DNA of 64,000 nt, taken from contig BAHP02000011.1 of assembly GCA_000508865.1 (NCBI GenBank), positions 1-64,000 on the forward strand, given 5' to 3'. Made by a program: the position numbers and the translations under genes. The DNA comes from Clostridiales bacterium VE202-01 (GTDB lineage: Bacteria; Bacillota_I; Bacilli_A; Erysipelotrichales; Coprobacillaceae). The notes below the pieces were generated by a model. That model had not been told where the DNA came from, did not search any database, and worked only from the letters and a program-made list of their open reading frames with translations. Below, piece after piece: positions 20,111-27,863 of this stretch (position 1 is its first letter; each line of letters begins with the position of its first letter).

Positions 20111-20779
20111 TTATCGTTGTGGAAAAATCAGATTGAACTGCACATTCCCCTCGCCGGGATCAACCATTTCCACAGTTGCTTCATACTGTCTCCCTGTTTT
20201 TCTTGATACCAGATCTTTATAATGGATTTTTCCTTTAGACAGGAACTTCTTTGCTGCCGCCTTATCCATCTTTTTTCCCTGGCTTGCAAGGAATTTATCA
20301 TTCTTCCACAAGGTAAAAGCACAGTTCCGATCAGAACAGTAAAAGTTTACTTTTCCTTCCCTGACATCAGCTCCACAACGGGGACATTTGCCAATGACTT
20401 CTCCTTTTGCTTTTCCCTGAAACTGCTCTTTCTTTTCTTCTGAAATACCCTGATATCTGGCAACCAGTTCCTGCATCAGCTCTGTAATCCCATTTAGGAA
20501 TTCATCTGCTGTCTCTGTATTCTGGGCAATGTGATTCAATGCCATTTCCCACTCTGCTGTCATCTTCGGAGATTTAATCTCATCCGGCAGAACCGTAATC
20601 AGCACATTGCCATCATCTGTCGGCACCAGATTTTTCTTTTCCCTTTTCACAAAACCAGACTGAATCAGTTTTTCAATGATTGCTGCCCTTGTTGCTGGAG
20701 TACCTAGTCCTTTCTTTTCTGTATCTTCGGTCAGTTCTTCATTCCCTGCACGTTCCATCGCAGAAAGCAGGGTATCTTC
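20111..20779 (-). pseudogene. topB: topB, 3' fragment (displaced by the TnpX element)
   Basis: C-terminal ~220 codons of DNA topoisomerase III. The frame begins in SEDTLLSAMERAGNEELTEDTEKKGLGTPATRAAIIEKL, the conserved type IA topoisomerase stretch that should follow PPKQYTE in the 5' fragment at 30,556-31,961. A zinc-ribbon-like segment (CPRCGADVREGKVNFYCSDRNC) lies near the end. An in-frame TGA lies just upstream, inside the inserted element. The internal ATG at 20758 is not a natural start. The part is silent as topoisomerase unless the element excises. Confidence 0.92.
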
Positions 20780-20823
20780 TGAAAGCTTTTGTCAAGGGGG
20801 TGCGTGGATATTTTTCATATTAC

Positions 20824-21021
20824 TTACGCAGATTCTCTCTCTGCTTCTGCCTGAATAATGCGTTTCAATCTGTCCTCAGCAGTCAAACCGCTACTATGGT
20901 CAAAAAACACTTTGACTTTATAATTTGTTTTGCCTTGCTTAATCACAAAAACTCCATCCGGTTTGTTTTTCTCTGAATGGTTATTTGGGGTGGGTAGTGT
21001 ACTGTTCACAATATTTGTCAT
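20824..21021 (-). CDS. tnpW: TnpW-like transposon protein
   Basis: Protein of 65 residues beginning MTNIVNSTLPTP at the ATG 21019-21021, behind AGGAGGAAT. The longer upstream frame is not used. The core GVFVIKQGKTNYKVKVFFDH...TAEDRLKRII matches the small TnpW protein of Tn4451/Tn4453 relatives, whose role is unclear. It is the last gene before the left end of the element, 45 bp from the boundary. A terminator-like leader hairpin precedes it. Confidence 0.75.
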   Translation of the reverse strand: MTNIVNSTLPTPNNHSEKNKPDGVFVIKQGKTNYKVKVFFDHSSGLTAEDRLKRIIQAEAERESA

Positions 21022-21041
21022 ACGATATTCCTCCTTAAATG

Positions 21042-21118
21042 AAAAAAGCCCGACAAGGAAAGGTCTGACAACGAAGTTCCGACAACGGACATCAGAAAAC
21101 CTTTTTTCTTTATCGGGC
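21042..21118 (-). terminator. Terminator/attenuator upstream of tnpW
   Basis: Outer arms GCCCGA (21048-21053) and TCGGGC (21113-21118), extended by partly matching AAAG/CTTT tracts, followed on the minus strand by TTTTTTC and then by the tnpW ribosome binding site. GACAAC repeats fall in the loop. Confidence 0.6.
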
Positions 21119-21220
21119 GATACTATCTTTTTACTATTTCCTTTTTCTTTATAATATTGGTTGTCATGGTTGTCAGAGAGGGAAAAGTGCCGCAATATCA
21201 AGGCTTTCGGGATTTTTGCC

Positions 21221-21268
21221 CGACAACCAGACCGACAACCGGCTCGACAACCGAAGCGACAACGGGCT
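21221..21268. repeat. Four 12-bp tandem repeats CGACAACCnnnn
   Basis: Units start at 21221, 21233, 21245 and 21257, each CGACAACC (last CGACAACG) plus four variable bases. More GACAACG copies occur at about 21066-21087 and inverted GTTGTC copies at about 21162-21175 and 21353-21372. The array lies just past the stop codon of the VapE-like gene, outside coding sequence. It may be an iteron-type replication origin or binding array for the element (inference). Confidence 0.7.
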
Positions 21269-21269
21269 T

Positions 21270-22646
21270 TTATTTTTGCTTCAACCATTCTTCCGGAAGT
21301 CCTAACTGTTCCATTTCCTCTGTCGGGATTTCTTGAAAACCATCCATGCTGTTGTCAGGCTCGTTGTCGTTCCTGATACGCTCCCAGCCCTTTTGTCGGC
21401 GGTAAGGCTCTGGAAAATACCTCGGATTGCTGAACGCCCTCCAGCCTGTGACAGCGTTATTCATAATGTCATTGATCTCTCGCAGTTCCCATTGTTTCGG
21501 TTCGTCATAATCATGCCCCAGTGCTTCCTTATAAAGCTGTTTGGAACAGACCATGCTCCCGGAATAGCGTTCCAAATAGTCTAAAATCTGTCCTGCCTTT
21601 GTGTCCTCCGGCATAAAGTCCTTTTGGTGGGCTTTCAGATAAGCATTCATAGCCGGACTGAATCTCAGACGGAAATTGCCGCTTCTGTAAATCTCCATAG
21701 CTTCTGCCCACATCTGATTGATATACTCTCTGGAAGCCTGTTCATCCGCCAAAATATGAACCTCAGCCCTTTCAGGATAGACCATAACCGGAACGAAGCG
21801 GCGGTTGCCTGTTCGGTCAAGGGGAAGAAAGTCAAGGGTATTAGAAGAACCTCCAAACACACATTGTCGTTTTCTGTCTGCCGGATGTGTTTCATAGGGT
21901 ATCTTATAGGTTTCCTTTTGTCGGCTCAGAAAGGACTTGATTTCTTCAATGCTCTTAGCGTTGGCGGTTGCAATCATTTCCGACATTTCAATAATCCAAT
22001 GCCCCTGCATTTTGCGGTACACATTTTCATCATCCAGCTTTTTCAAGTCATCAGAGAACCAATCATCATTGACTGCAAGCAAACGGAAGAAAGAGGACTT
22101 TCCGGCTCCCTGACCGCCTACAAGACAGAGCATAACCTCAAATTTGCACCCCGGCTTAAAAGCTCGTGAGATAGCACCCAACAGAAACAACTTCAATGCT
22201 TCATAGGTGTAATCATCTGTATCAGAACCGAGAAAGTGGTGCAGACAGAAGCGTATGCGTTCCGTTCCGTCCCATTGCAGGGCATTGAGAAAATCGCAGA
22301 CAGGGTGGTAACGGTTTTCATTGGCAATAACCGCAACTGCGTCTATAATTTTCTTCTCTACGGTCAATCCATAGTTTTCTTCAAAATATAGGAGCAGATA
22401 TTTCACATCCACATCCGTCAATGTCGGGCTGTCACGATACCAACCGAGTGGCTTCACAATGTCGATTCTTTCGGTCAGAAGATTTTTTCGGATAGCCCCT
22501 TTCAAAAGTGGGTCATATTGCAGAACACGCTTATAATTTGCGGCAGTATTATAAACCTTACCTTTCTCGCTCTGCTCTAAGCTGTTTCGGATTTCTTCTA
22601 CTGTGCATGGTTCTGTCTGCTGACAGTTCTGCAATTCGCTGTTCAA
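21270..22646 (-). CDS. VapE-like SF3-type helicase/DUF5906 protein
   Basis: Protein of 458 residues of the virulence-associated E family, P-loop helicase-like proteins in mobile elements. Walker A is GGQGAGKSS (177-185); later motifs WFSDDLKKL, WIIEMSEM and DRTGNRRFVPV are typical. The start is a TTG at 22646, nine bases after AGGAGG, lying inside the end of the primase gene, so the two are translationally coupled with an 89-bp overlap. It likely acts with the CHC2 primase upstream to replicate the element during mobilisation (inference). Confidence 0.82.
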   Translation of the reverse strand: MNSELQNCQQTEPCTVEEIRNSLEQSEKGKVYNTAANYKRVLQYDPLLKGAIRKNLLTERIDIVKPLGWYRDSPTLTDVDVKYLLLYFEENYGLTVEKKIIDAVAVIANENRYHPVCDFLNALQWDGTERIRFCLHHFLGSDTDDYTYEALKLFLLGAISRAFKPGCKFEVMLCLVGGQGAGKSSFFRLLAVNDDWFSDDLKKLDDENVYRKMQGHWIIEMSEMIATANAKSIEEIKSFLSRQKETYKIPYETHPADRKRQCVFGGSSNTLDFLPLDRTGNRRFVPVMVYPERAEVHILADEQASREYINQMWAEAMEIYRSGNFRLRFSPAMNAYLKAHQKDFMPEDTKAGQILDYLERYSGSMVCSKQLYKEALGHDYDEPKQWELREINDIMNNAVTGWRAFSNPRYFPEPYRRQKGWERIRNDNEPDNSMDGFQEIPTEEMEQLGLPEEWLKQK

Positions 22647-23196
22647 GTTTCAACACCTCCTTTCTCTGTTCTGCCACAAGTGCTTTTCGTTCTTCCAATG
22701 AACCATACAGAAGAATATCAAGTAGATATTCGATATAGTTCTTCTTATACAGTGCTTCTGCAAACAGGGGATTCCATTCCTCATCCGGCTGTTTAGGAGC
22801 GTATTTCTTTTCCCATTCTCTAAGAAGATGAAAATAATCCGTCAGCACCTTGTAGCAATGATTTTCTCCTTTTTGATACTTCTGTTCCGGTGTCGGCTCA
22901 CGAATACGAGGGCGGACACTGGGCTTTTGTCGGCTGTCATAGTTAAGACCAAAATCTTCAGCAAGTTTGACAGCAGCTTCCCTCAGCCCGATACCGAATA
23001 GCTTCGCTGTCAGATCAACAGCGTCTCCGGTTGCTCCGCAGCCAAAACAGTAATAGCGTTCATCCAGCTTCATACTGGGGGACTTATCCGAGTGAAACGG
23101 ACAGCACACCATACCTGTGCGACCCACTTTCAAGCCATAGGCTTCTGCGGCTTGTCGGGCAGTAACATTTTCTTTTACAATTTCAAATACATTCAT
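22558..23196 (-). CDS. CHC2 zinc-finger primase-like protein
   Basis: Protein of 212 residues beginning MNVFEIVKENVTARQAAEAYG at 23196 behind GAAAGGAG. Residues 31-53 form the CHC2 zinc finger (CCPFHSDKSPSMKL, then YYCFGCGATGD) of DnaG-type primases. There is no Toprim domain, so it supplies only the DNA-binding part; the remainder is a charged helical region. It overlaps the VapE-like gene. Between it and the relaxase a lipoprotein gene appears to have been inserted, flanked by repeat C. Confidence 0.85.
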   Translation of the reverse strand: MNVFEIVKENVTARQAAEAYGLKVGRTGMVCCPFHSDKSPSMKLDERYYCFGCGATGDAVDLTAKLFGIGLREAAVKLAEDFGLNYDSRQKPSVRPRIREPTPEQKYQKGENHCYKVLTDYFHLLREWEKKYAPKQPDEEWNPLFAEALYKKNYIEYLLDILLYGSLEERKALVAEQRKEVLKLEQRIAELSADRTMHSRRNPKQLRAERER

Positions 23197-23218
23197 GTGA
23201 CTCCTTTCCTGAAACGAA

Positions 23219-23268
23219 AAAAGCACCTGTCATTTTCAAAACGAAAATAGCAAGTGCCTTAAAGTTCC
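23219..23268 (-). repeat. Repeat C, copy 1 (hairpin, 50 bp)
   Basis: 50-bp segment 94% identical (three mismatches) to 24041-24090. It is itself an inverted repeat (AAGCACCTG...CAAGTGCCTT with ATTTTC/GAAAAT inner arms) followed on the minus strand by TTTTTTC, so it acts as a terminator hairpin. It lies immediately upstream of the primase ribosome binding site and marks one border of the lipoprotein cassette. Confidence 0.85.
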
Positions 23269-23284
23269 ATATTTAATTTTAGGT

Positions 23285-23320
23285 ACAAAAAAGCAGGAAA
23301 CCTTTTCGGATCTCCTGCTT
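23285..23320 (-). terminator. Terminator of the lipoprotein gene
   Basis: Perfect 8-bp stem AAGCAGGA (23291-23298) and TCCTGCTT (23313-23320), followed on the minus strand by TTTTTTG. Lies about 85 bp past the lipoprotein stop. Confidence 0.8.
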
Positions 23321-23403
23321 AGTAAAGCTGTGAAGATTTAATTGTAGTCAGTTTCTCTTATACCATCCGAAATTTATACTTTAATGTTCTCTCATAACAA
23401 AAA

Positions 23404-23913
23404 TCAATTTTGTCCTCCAACAAAAATACCGTTTGGGGGATTATCCCATATAAAATTATCCTCAGCCACTTCGCTCTCTAATGCAATTTCAATTTTATAT
23501 ATCCCCACATTTTGGGCATTTTCATCATCCTCACTATACATATAAAAATTCATACAATACCGTTCCTTCTCTGTCAATATGAGATACATACCATCCAATT
23601 CCGTTTTCCTTTTACCATAGTTGCTTTCACTTGATGATGCACAATCGCCCTCAAAACTTTGGATACTGCCCTCAATATAATCGAAAAAAGCAGAGATTTC
23701 AGTGTCTAAATTCTCAATGTTCTTTTTGCTTTCTTCGGAAAATAGAGATTTGAGTTTCTCTGAATCCTGTTGCTTACATGCCTCGATAATTTGTTGACAC
23801 ATCTTATCCGTTTCATTTTGTTCAGAGCTAAACCAGTCATTGAAATATTTGTTAGAGCAGCCTGTTAAACCGAGTATAATAATCACACTGAAAAGCAACA
23901 GTACTTTCTTCAT
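23404..23913 (-). CDS. Secreted lipoprotein, DUF5104-like
   Basis: Protein of 169 residues starting MKKVLLLFS behind AAAGGATG; the ORF's upstream residues are not needed. A lipoprotein signal peptide ends in the lipobox LTGC, so the mature protein would be lipid-anchored outside the membrane. The body resembles small DUF5104-type lipoproteins (IIEACKQQDSEKLKSLFSEES, then FIWDNPPNGIFVGGQN). It is a cargo gene: its own TATAAT promoter lies upstream, its own terminator downstream, and repeat C copies stand on both sides. Function unknown. Confidence 0.75.
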   Translation of the reverse strand: MKKVLLLFSVIIILGLTGCSNKYFNDWFSSEQNETDKMCQQIIEACKQQDSEKLKSLFSEESKKNIENLDTEISAFFDYIEGSIQSFEGDCASSSESNYGKRKTELDGMYLILTEKERYCMNFYMYSEDDENAQNVGIYKIEIALESEVAEDNFIWDNPPNGIFVGGQN

Positions 23914-23986
23914 ATAATTACATCCTTTACTTGATAATTGCAAAATCACTTATTGGATTAAGGTCATTACAAAAAATTTCTTACTA

Positions 23987-24019
23987 TCATTATACTTCAT
24001 CAACCTAAAGAATGGAAGA
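23987..24019 (-). promoter_or_regulatory. Repeat D, copy 1, with -10 promoter element
   Basis: 33 bp with a single mismatch to 27385-27417. On the minus strand it contains TATAAT (23989-23994) preceded by GTTGATGAAG; no good -35 is seen. It lies about 75 bp before the lipoprotein start. The same segment lies upstream of the unrelated gene 26769-27308, so it looks like a promoter module shared by two cargo cassettes. Confidence 0.6.
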
Positions 24020-24040
24020 TATTTTCTTGCTTCCTAAAGC

Positions 24041-24090
24041 AAAAGCACCTGTCATTTTCAAAATGAAAACAGCAAGTGCCTTAGAGTTCC
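24041..24090 (-). repeat. Repeat C, copy 2 (hairpin, 50 bp)
   Basis: Second copy of the 50-bp hairpin, beginning inside the last codons of the relaxase gene and running past its stop. On the minus strand it ends GCTTTTGC. It is probably the ancestral relaxase terminator, duplicated when the lipoprotein cassette arrived (inference). Confidence 0.85.
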
Positions 24091-25313
24091 TTATCCTGCT
24101 TTTTGTTTTTCGCCGGAATTGTTCGGCTGACTTCACGCTCTGCAATTTCTTTCTTTTTGCGGCTCAACTGCTCTATAATGGAACTTTTGGCTTTCTTCTT
24201 GATTTGCTCCGTTCCGGCTTTTTTGACCTCCGGCTTCATCAGCGTGGTTTGGATTTTCTGAATGGTTGATTTCATAGCGTTTGTGATTCTGGCAATCACG
24301 CCATCCAATCGTTTCGTTGCATACTCGATTTCTTTCTTTGAAGCCTTACGCTCAGGGGAGAGAACCCATGCCTTAGACTGCTCCACCAGCTTAATATCCT
24401 CCTTGTGCGTTTCCAGTTTCACAGTATCAGCAACGACCTCAACCGCCTTGTCATAGGCAATATCGGCAACCTCGTCCACCAGAGCTTCCACATCTTCAAT
24501 CTTCATCGTGAGTTCTTCCAGCTTTTGCTCCTGTGCTGACAGTTGCTCCTTTTGCTTGAAAAGGATATAATCCTGTTTTTCCAGATAAGCACGACCACCA
24601 TATTCCGGTTCTTCTTCCAGTTGTAAGCCATGCTTTTTCGCCACATCAAACAGCAGCACTCGGCAAGCTGAATCGAAAGTCATCTTGCGGTTATTTTTTC
24701 TTCCGACAGGCTTCTCCGGTTCCGGCAGTTCAAACCCCAGTGCTTCCAAAGCCTTTTCCTGTTGTGGGGCAATCTCCCCATATTGATTTTCACAGTCGAA
24801 CACATGACGCTCGTGAATATGAGGGGTACATTCATCCAAGTGCAGAGCCCAATTCAGGATATGGACATGAGAACCGAAACGCTCATTTACGATTTCCATA
24901 AATTCTGTGACGATCTCAATGAGCAATTCCGGCGGAACATGATTATCAAGCGTTCCAATCTGATAGACCGTTTCCTCTGGACAGGTCTTTTTGCTTTTGA
25001 GTAAATCTCCGGTTTCCTTATTTCTTTCAGGGTGTCGGTTCTTCACATTTCTTTCGTTCTGCCTGGTCACAAAATCACGATACCGCTGACGATAAAAAAG
25101 CTGTTCCACATCTTCAAAAGTGGCAGACAGCTCATTTTCCTTTTCGGGATTTTTGAAATTGCGGAAGCCATTGTAACAGTCCCAATAGAGATTTTGTTTG
25201 GCTCGTTCTTCGTCAATGTGTTCGCTGTTGGCAATGTCAAAACTGCGGTCATTGTGCTTCGGATTATAAACGCCATTCTTTCCGGCTCGTCCATTGTGCC
25301 TTGTTAATTTCAC
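24081..25313 (-). CDS. Mobilisation relaxase (MobV/MobL-like)
   Basis: Relaxase of 410 residues that nicks the element at oriT and pilots it through a conjugation apparatus. The signature HLDECTPHIH (158-167) has the HxDExTPHxH metal-binding pattern of MobV/Pre-like enzymes. Residues ~270-400 are coiled-coil and basic. The C-terminus bears KSSIIEQLSRKKKEI, 33 residues from the end, matching the SIHxxL tail of ICE proteins. I place the start at GTG 25313 behind AGGAGGAACTCAT; the open frame runs further up through the oriT region but has no good start there. The element has no secretion genes, so it must borrow the ICE or another conjugation system. Confidence 0.85.
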   Translation of the reverse strand: MKLTRHNGRAGKNGVYNPKHNDRSFDIANSEHIDEERAKQNLYWDCYNGFRNFKNPEKENELSATFEDVEQLFYRQRYRDFVTRQNERNVKNRHPERNKETGDLLKSKKTCPEETVYQIGTLDNHVPPELLIEIVTEFMEIVNERFGSHVHILNWALHLDECTPHIHERHVFDCENQYGEIAPQQEKALEALGFELPEPEKPVGRKNNRKMTFDSACRVLLFDVAKKHGLQLEEEPEYGGRAYLEKQDYILFKQKEQLSAQEQKLEELTMKIEDVEALVDEVADIAYDKAVEVVADTVKLETHKEDIKLVEQSKAWVLSPERKASKKEIEYATKRLDGVIARITNAMKSTIQKIQTTLMKPEVKKAGTEQIKKKAKSSIIEQLSRKKKEIAEREVSRTIPAKNKKQDKEL

Positions 25314-25400
25314 ATGAGTTCCTCCTTTTCTTTTTGATTTCCCCGACAGGGGAGAAGGGCAGCGAAGCTGATTCCTTGCGGCTTTCTGCGTCAAGTAATA

Positions 25401-25435
25401 CCCAGTACTAAGTGGCGAAACGCCACTTAACTGGG
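25401..25435. other. Candidate oriT hairpin
   Basis: Nested inverted repeat: outer CCCAGT (25401-25406) and ACTGGG (25430-25435), inner TAAGTGGCG (25409-25417) and CGCCACTTA (25421-25429), loop AAA. It lies 90 bp upstream of the relaxase start in non-coding, palindrome-rich DNA; smaller repeats CAGGG/CCCTG and AGGGTTGCACCCT follow to about 25515. Position and structure fit the nic region of a mob module. Confidence 0.6.
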
Positions 25436-25600
25436 CAAGGCTGCCGCCCTTGACCTGCACAGGGATATTGCATTCCCTGTACCCATGCACAAAGGGTTGC
25501 ACCCTCTGTACTCCCGCTCGAACAAACTGACTTCGCCCCGTCTCAAGCTCTGTCAGTTCCTTCGGTTTTACAAAACAGTCCACCGGACTATTTTGCAAAA

Positions 25601-25678
25601 AAGAAAAACCGACGCATGATCGCTTTACGCTCAATACATCGGTTTCTTCATCTGACCTTAACGGTCATATTCAGTTGT
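25601..25678 (-). repeat. Repeat A, copy 1 (78 bp)
   Basis: 78 bp with one mismatch to 26633-26710. Contains a wobble-paired stem of AAACCGATGTAT with ATGCGTCGGTTT followed on the minus strand by TTCTTTTTTG, so it works as a terminator. It lies between the cargo gene 25702-26451 and the relaxase leader. Confidence 0.88.
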
Positions 25679-25701
25679 GGCAGATTAGCCAATTTGAAAA
25701 A

Positions 25702-26451
25702 TTATTCTGGCACATCTACTGAGTAGCTCAGACAATCGCCTCTTTTATTGCTTTCCAAATCGTTATAATACCACATATACATCGTTCTACCATATTCTTC
25801 ATATTCTATAATTCCATCTGGCTTTTGACCCTCTACTTCTAATGAGTAAATTTCTTTATCATGTGCATAGCCAAAAACGAATCTGGTATCTGGATAATTT
25901 GGATTTAAGTCTTGTTGAATATCACTTATTGTTAAAGATAAATGGATAAATTTTTTGAAGTCTCCCCCATAAGTGGTATCTGGTGTAGTGGCAGATGGTG
26001 TGGCATTTACAAACGCATATTGTGTACTTTCATTTTCTATCTGTTTTTTGCAGCGTGCAATCACAAAACCTTGAACGGGATCGTTATCACTTCCTGCTCG
26101 ATAGAAAATCGTATCATACTGTTTGCCATTCCATATATGCAATATTTCATCAACATGATTAAGAAAATCTTCTGGAGCTGATAAATCTTCATGTTCTGCT
26201 TTTAAGGGGGAATTCAAAATAGCTTCTTCGATAGAGTTATAATATGTAAGTTTAGAATCGTCTTTTCCATTATCTGTCAACTTAAACTCGATATACTCAT
26301 TTCCTTTGTTTTCTTCTTCCGGAACATAAGTATAACGACCATTTTCAATATGGTCATCATAATCAACAAACAGTCCAATACATATCAGCACTGCAAAAAT
26401 CAAAAAAACTATTCCTATAACGATTAGCAATATTTTCAAAAATTTTTTCAT
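25702..26451 (-). CDS. Cargo gene: membrane-anchored protein of unknown function
   Basis: Protein of 249 residues starting MKKFLKILLIVIGIVFLI at 26451, behind AAGGTGG. The first ~30 residues form one membrane helix or uncleaved signal; the rest is hydrophilic and would face outside (repeated acidic and aromatic stretches, SIEEAILNSP, YSLEVEGQKPDGIIEYEE). No known family is recognised. It has its own sigma-A promoter (26485-26513) and ends just before repeat A copy 1. Together with repeat B copy 1 upstream it forms a repeat-flanked cassette. Confidence 0.65.
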   Translation of the reverse strand: MKKFLKILLIVIGIVFLIFAVLICIGLFVDYDDHIENGRYTYVPEEENKGNEYIEFKLTDNGKDDSKLTYYNSIEEAILNSPLKAEHEDLSAPEDFLNHVDEILHIWNGKQYDTIFYRAGSDNDPVQGFVIARCKKQIENESTQYAFVNATPSATTPDTTYGGDFKKFIHLSLTISDIQQDLNPNYPDTRFVFGYAHDKEIYSLEVEGQKPDGIIEYEEYGRTMYMWYYNDLESNKRGDCLSYSVDVPE

Positions 26452-26484
26452 ACAAAAGTCCACCTTCTTGCTTCATTTCAGTAA

Positions 26485-26513
26485 ATTATATCATACCGAT
26501 ATGAACAATTCAA
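26485..26513 (-). promoter_or_regulatory. Sigma-A promoter of the cargo gene
   Basis: Minus strand TTGAAT (26508-26513), 17-bp spacer, TATAAT (26485-26490), 34 bp before the start codon of the 249-residue protein. Confidence 0.75.
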
Positions 26514-26546
26514 TTTACACTCTATCAAGTAGTTTTTTTACTTACC

Positions 26547-26602
26547 TGTAACGCACATTTCTGCAAAATCCATAGTCCCCGATACTTTCCTCACGGGTGA
26601 TA
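26547..26602 (-). repeat. Repeat B, copy 1 (56 bp)
   Basis: 56 bp with three mismatches to 27452-27507 (TGTAACGCACATTT..., CCCCGATACTTTCC...). It contains no open frame. Together with repeat A copy 2, 30 bp away, it forms the junction between two cargo cassettes. Confidence 0.88.
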
Positions 26603-26632
26603 TACAGTCGGAATTCTGTCAGCTCATGAAAT

Positions 26633-26710
26633 AAGAAAAACCGACGCATGATCGCTTTACGCTCAATACATCGGTTTCTTCATCTGACCTTGACGGTCAT
26701 ATTCAGTTGT
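26633..26710 (-). repeat. Repeat A, copy 2 (78 bp)
   Basis: Second copy of the 78-bp terminator-like repeat, downstream of the cargo gene 26769-27308. See copy 1. Confidence 0.88.
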
Positions 26711-26768
26711 CTAACATCGTACTGTTATAAAATCTATGTCATTTACGATTTTTCTTATGCTGATTTGC

Positions 26769-27308
26769 TCAGTAAGATTTTACAGGGATTCTTCTTCTCT
26801 CTATATCCTCCATAAATTCACTATCATCAACACCGCTGTCAATAGTGAATAATTTTTTGCCATTGACATATACACGAATAGAATTTCCCTTCATCTCGCA
26901 ATATGTAATATCTTCAAAGCGAAAAGTTCTCTTTCTTCCAAAAGTTGAACGCCATGTGATTTCATCTCCGTTCACTTCCAGTTTCCACATAATCATGTTC
27001 AATGAGCCGATTAAAGAAACAATAAAGAAAATACTAAAACCAATTGGTGGCAATAAATCATCTTGTTGAATAGCACTGGCTACCGTAGCTCCCCCAAAAA
27101 GAAACACCGCCAATACAAAAAACATAGTAAGTACTTTTTCGGTTTTTATTATATAATGCGTCCTAATTATTCCCTTTTTCTGTTCTTCCTCTCGTTCTTT
27201 AGCTCTCTTTTGTTGAAGATTTACAAGATATTTCAAAAGAAGAAGTACAACTAAATAGGGACCTATTTGTGTAATTATATTCAAACACATTCGTAAAAAA
27301 TTATTCAT
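26769..27308 (-). CDS. Cargo gene: small membrane protein, DUF6560-like
   Basis: Protein of 179 residues behind GGAGGGCAAAA. Three hydrophobic segments (about 9-28, 58-80 and 88-108) are followed by a soluble C-terminal domain of PH-like character (ITWRSTFGRKRTFRFEDITYCEMKGNSIRVYVNGKKLF), similar to DUF6560-type proteins. Not homologous to the neighbouring cargo protein. Promoter module D lies about 80 bp upstream and repeats A and B flank the unit. Function unknown. Confidence 0.65.
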   Translation of the reverse strand: MNNFLRMCLNIITQIGPYLVVLLLLKYLVNLQQKRAKEREEEQKKGIIRTHYIIKTEKVLTMFFVLAVFLFGGATVASAIQQDDLLPPIGFSIFFIVSLIGSLNMIMWKLEVNGDEITWRSTFGRKRTFRFEDITYCEMKGNSIRVYVNGKKLFTIDSGVDDSEFMEDIERRRIPVKSY

Positions 27309-27384
27309 TTTTGCCCTCCATAGTTCCAGCTATATAAAAATGATTGTTTGAAATCGAGTATTAAAAACCTCAATTTTTCATATC

Positions 27385-27417
27385 TCATTATACTTCATCA
27401 ACTTAAAGAATGGAAGA
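27385..27417 (-). promoter_or_regulatory. Repeat D, copy 2, with -10 promoter element
   Basis: Second copy of the 33-bp segment; TATAAT on the minus strand at 27387-27392. Upstream of the DUF6560-like gene. Confidence 0.6.
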
Positions 27418-27451
27418 AAAAATTTTGTGTACAGAGTTCCTGTTCAAGCCT

Positions 27452-27507
27452 TGTAACGCACATTTCCGCAAAATCCATAGTCCCCGATACTTTCCTCACA
27501 GGCGATA
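27452..27507 (-). repeat. Repeat B, copy 2 (56 bp)
   Basis: Second copy of repeat B, between the DUF6560-like cassette and the gene ending at 27573. The surrounding 27309-27572 holds no other gene that I can see. Confidence 0.88.
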
Positions 27508-27572
27508 GGCAACGGTCAAAACATCAGGTCTGCACCTGACATTTTAACCGCATATCAGCCCTGATTATCACA

Positions 27573-27863
27573 TTATCCCTGCTGGCTGTTCAGCCCATGC
27601 TTTTTCGCATATTCGCTGGCTTTCCGTCTGCGTTCCTCACTGTAAGGCGGCAGGAAACGGATAGACAGACGGGACTTTGCCAGCTCATAAGAAACACCGC
27701 CTTGAACATTGGATTTTTCCAGTCGGCAAAGGTCAGGGTACTTCTTAGCAAAAGCAGCCAACCTCTTTTTCAATCCGGCGTTGTGGGTGTAGATATTTGC
27801 CTTGTCCTCGCCCTCATTAAAGAGAACGATTGTTTCTTTCTCAATCTTCGTCAGTCTCGTCAT
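27573..27863 (-). CDS. Conserved small protein of TnpX-type elements
   Basis: Protein of 96 residues, MTRLTKIEKETIVLFNEGEDKANIYTHNAGLKKRL..., ending in KASEYAKKHGL. Relatives occur beside tnpV/tnpX in mobilizable elements of gut Firmicutes; function is not known to me. No membrane segment. It overlaps the preceding gene by 23 bp, so they are co-translated. Confidence 0.65.
   Translation of the reverse strand: MTRLTKIEKETIVLFNEGEDKANIYTHNAGLKKRLAAFAKKYPDLCRLEKSNVQGGVSYELAKSRLSIRFLPPYSEERRRKASEYAKKHGLNSQQG

Noticed and set aside
21022-21288. Arg/Cys-rich N-terminal extension of tnpW (FGCRAGCRSGCRAK) as a novel metal-binding peptide
   Set aside because: It is the translation of the 12-bp GACAACC tandem repeats and leader hairpin; a good ribosome binding site and start lie at 21021.
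25314-25634. Upstream extension of the relaxase ORF to a longer N-terminus
   Set aside because: The added ~107 residues are low in family likeness and lie over palindromic oriT-like DNA; GTG at 25313 has a strong ribosome binding site and the family N-terminus KLTRHNGR follows it.
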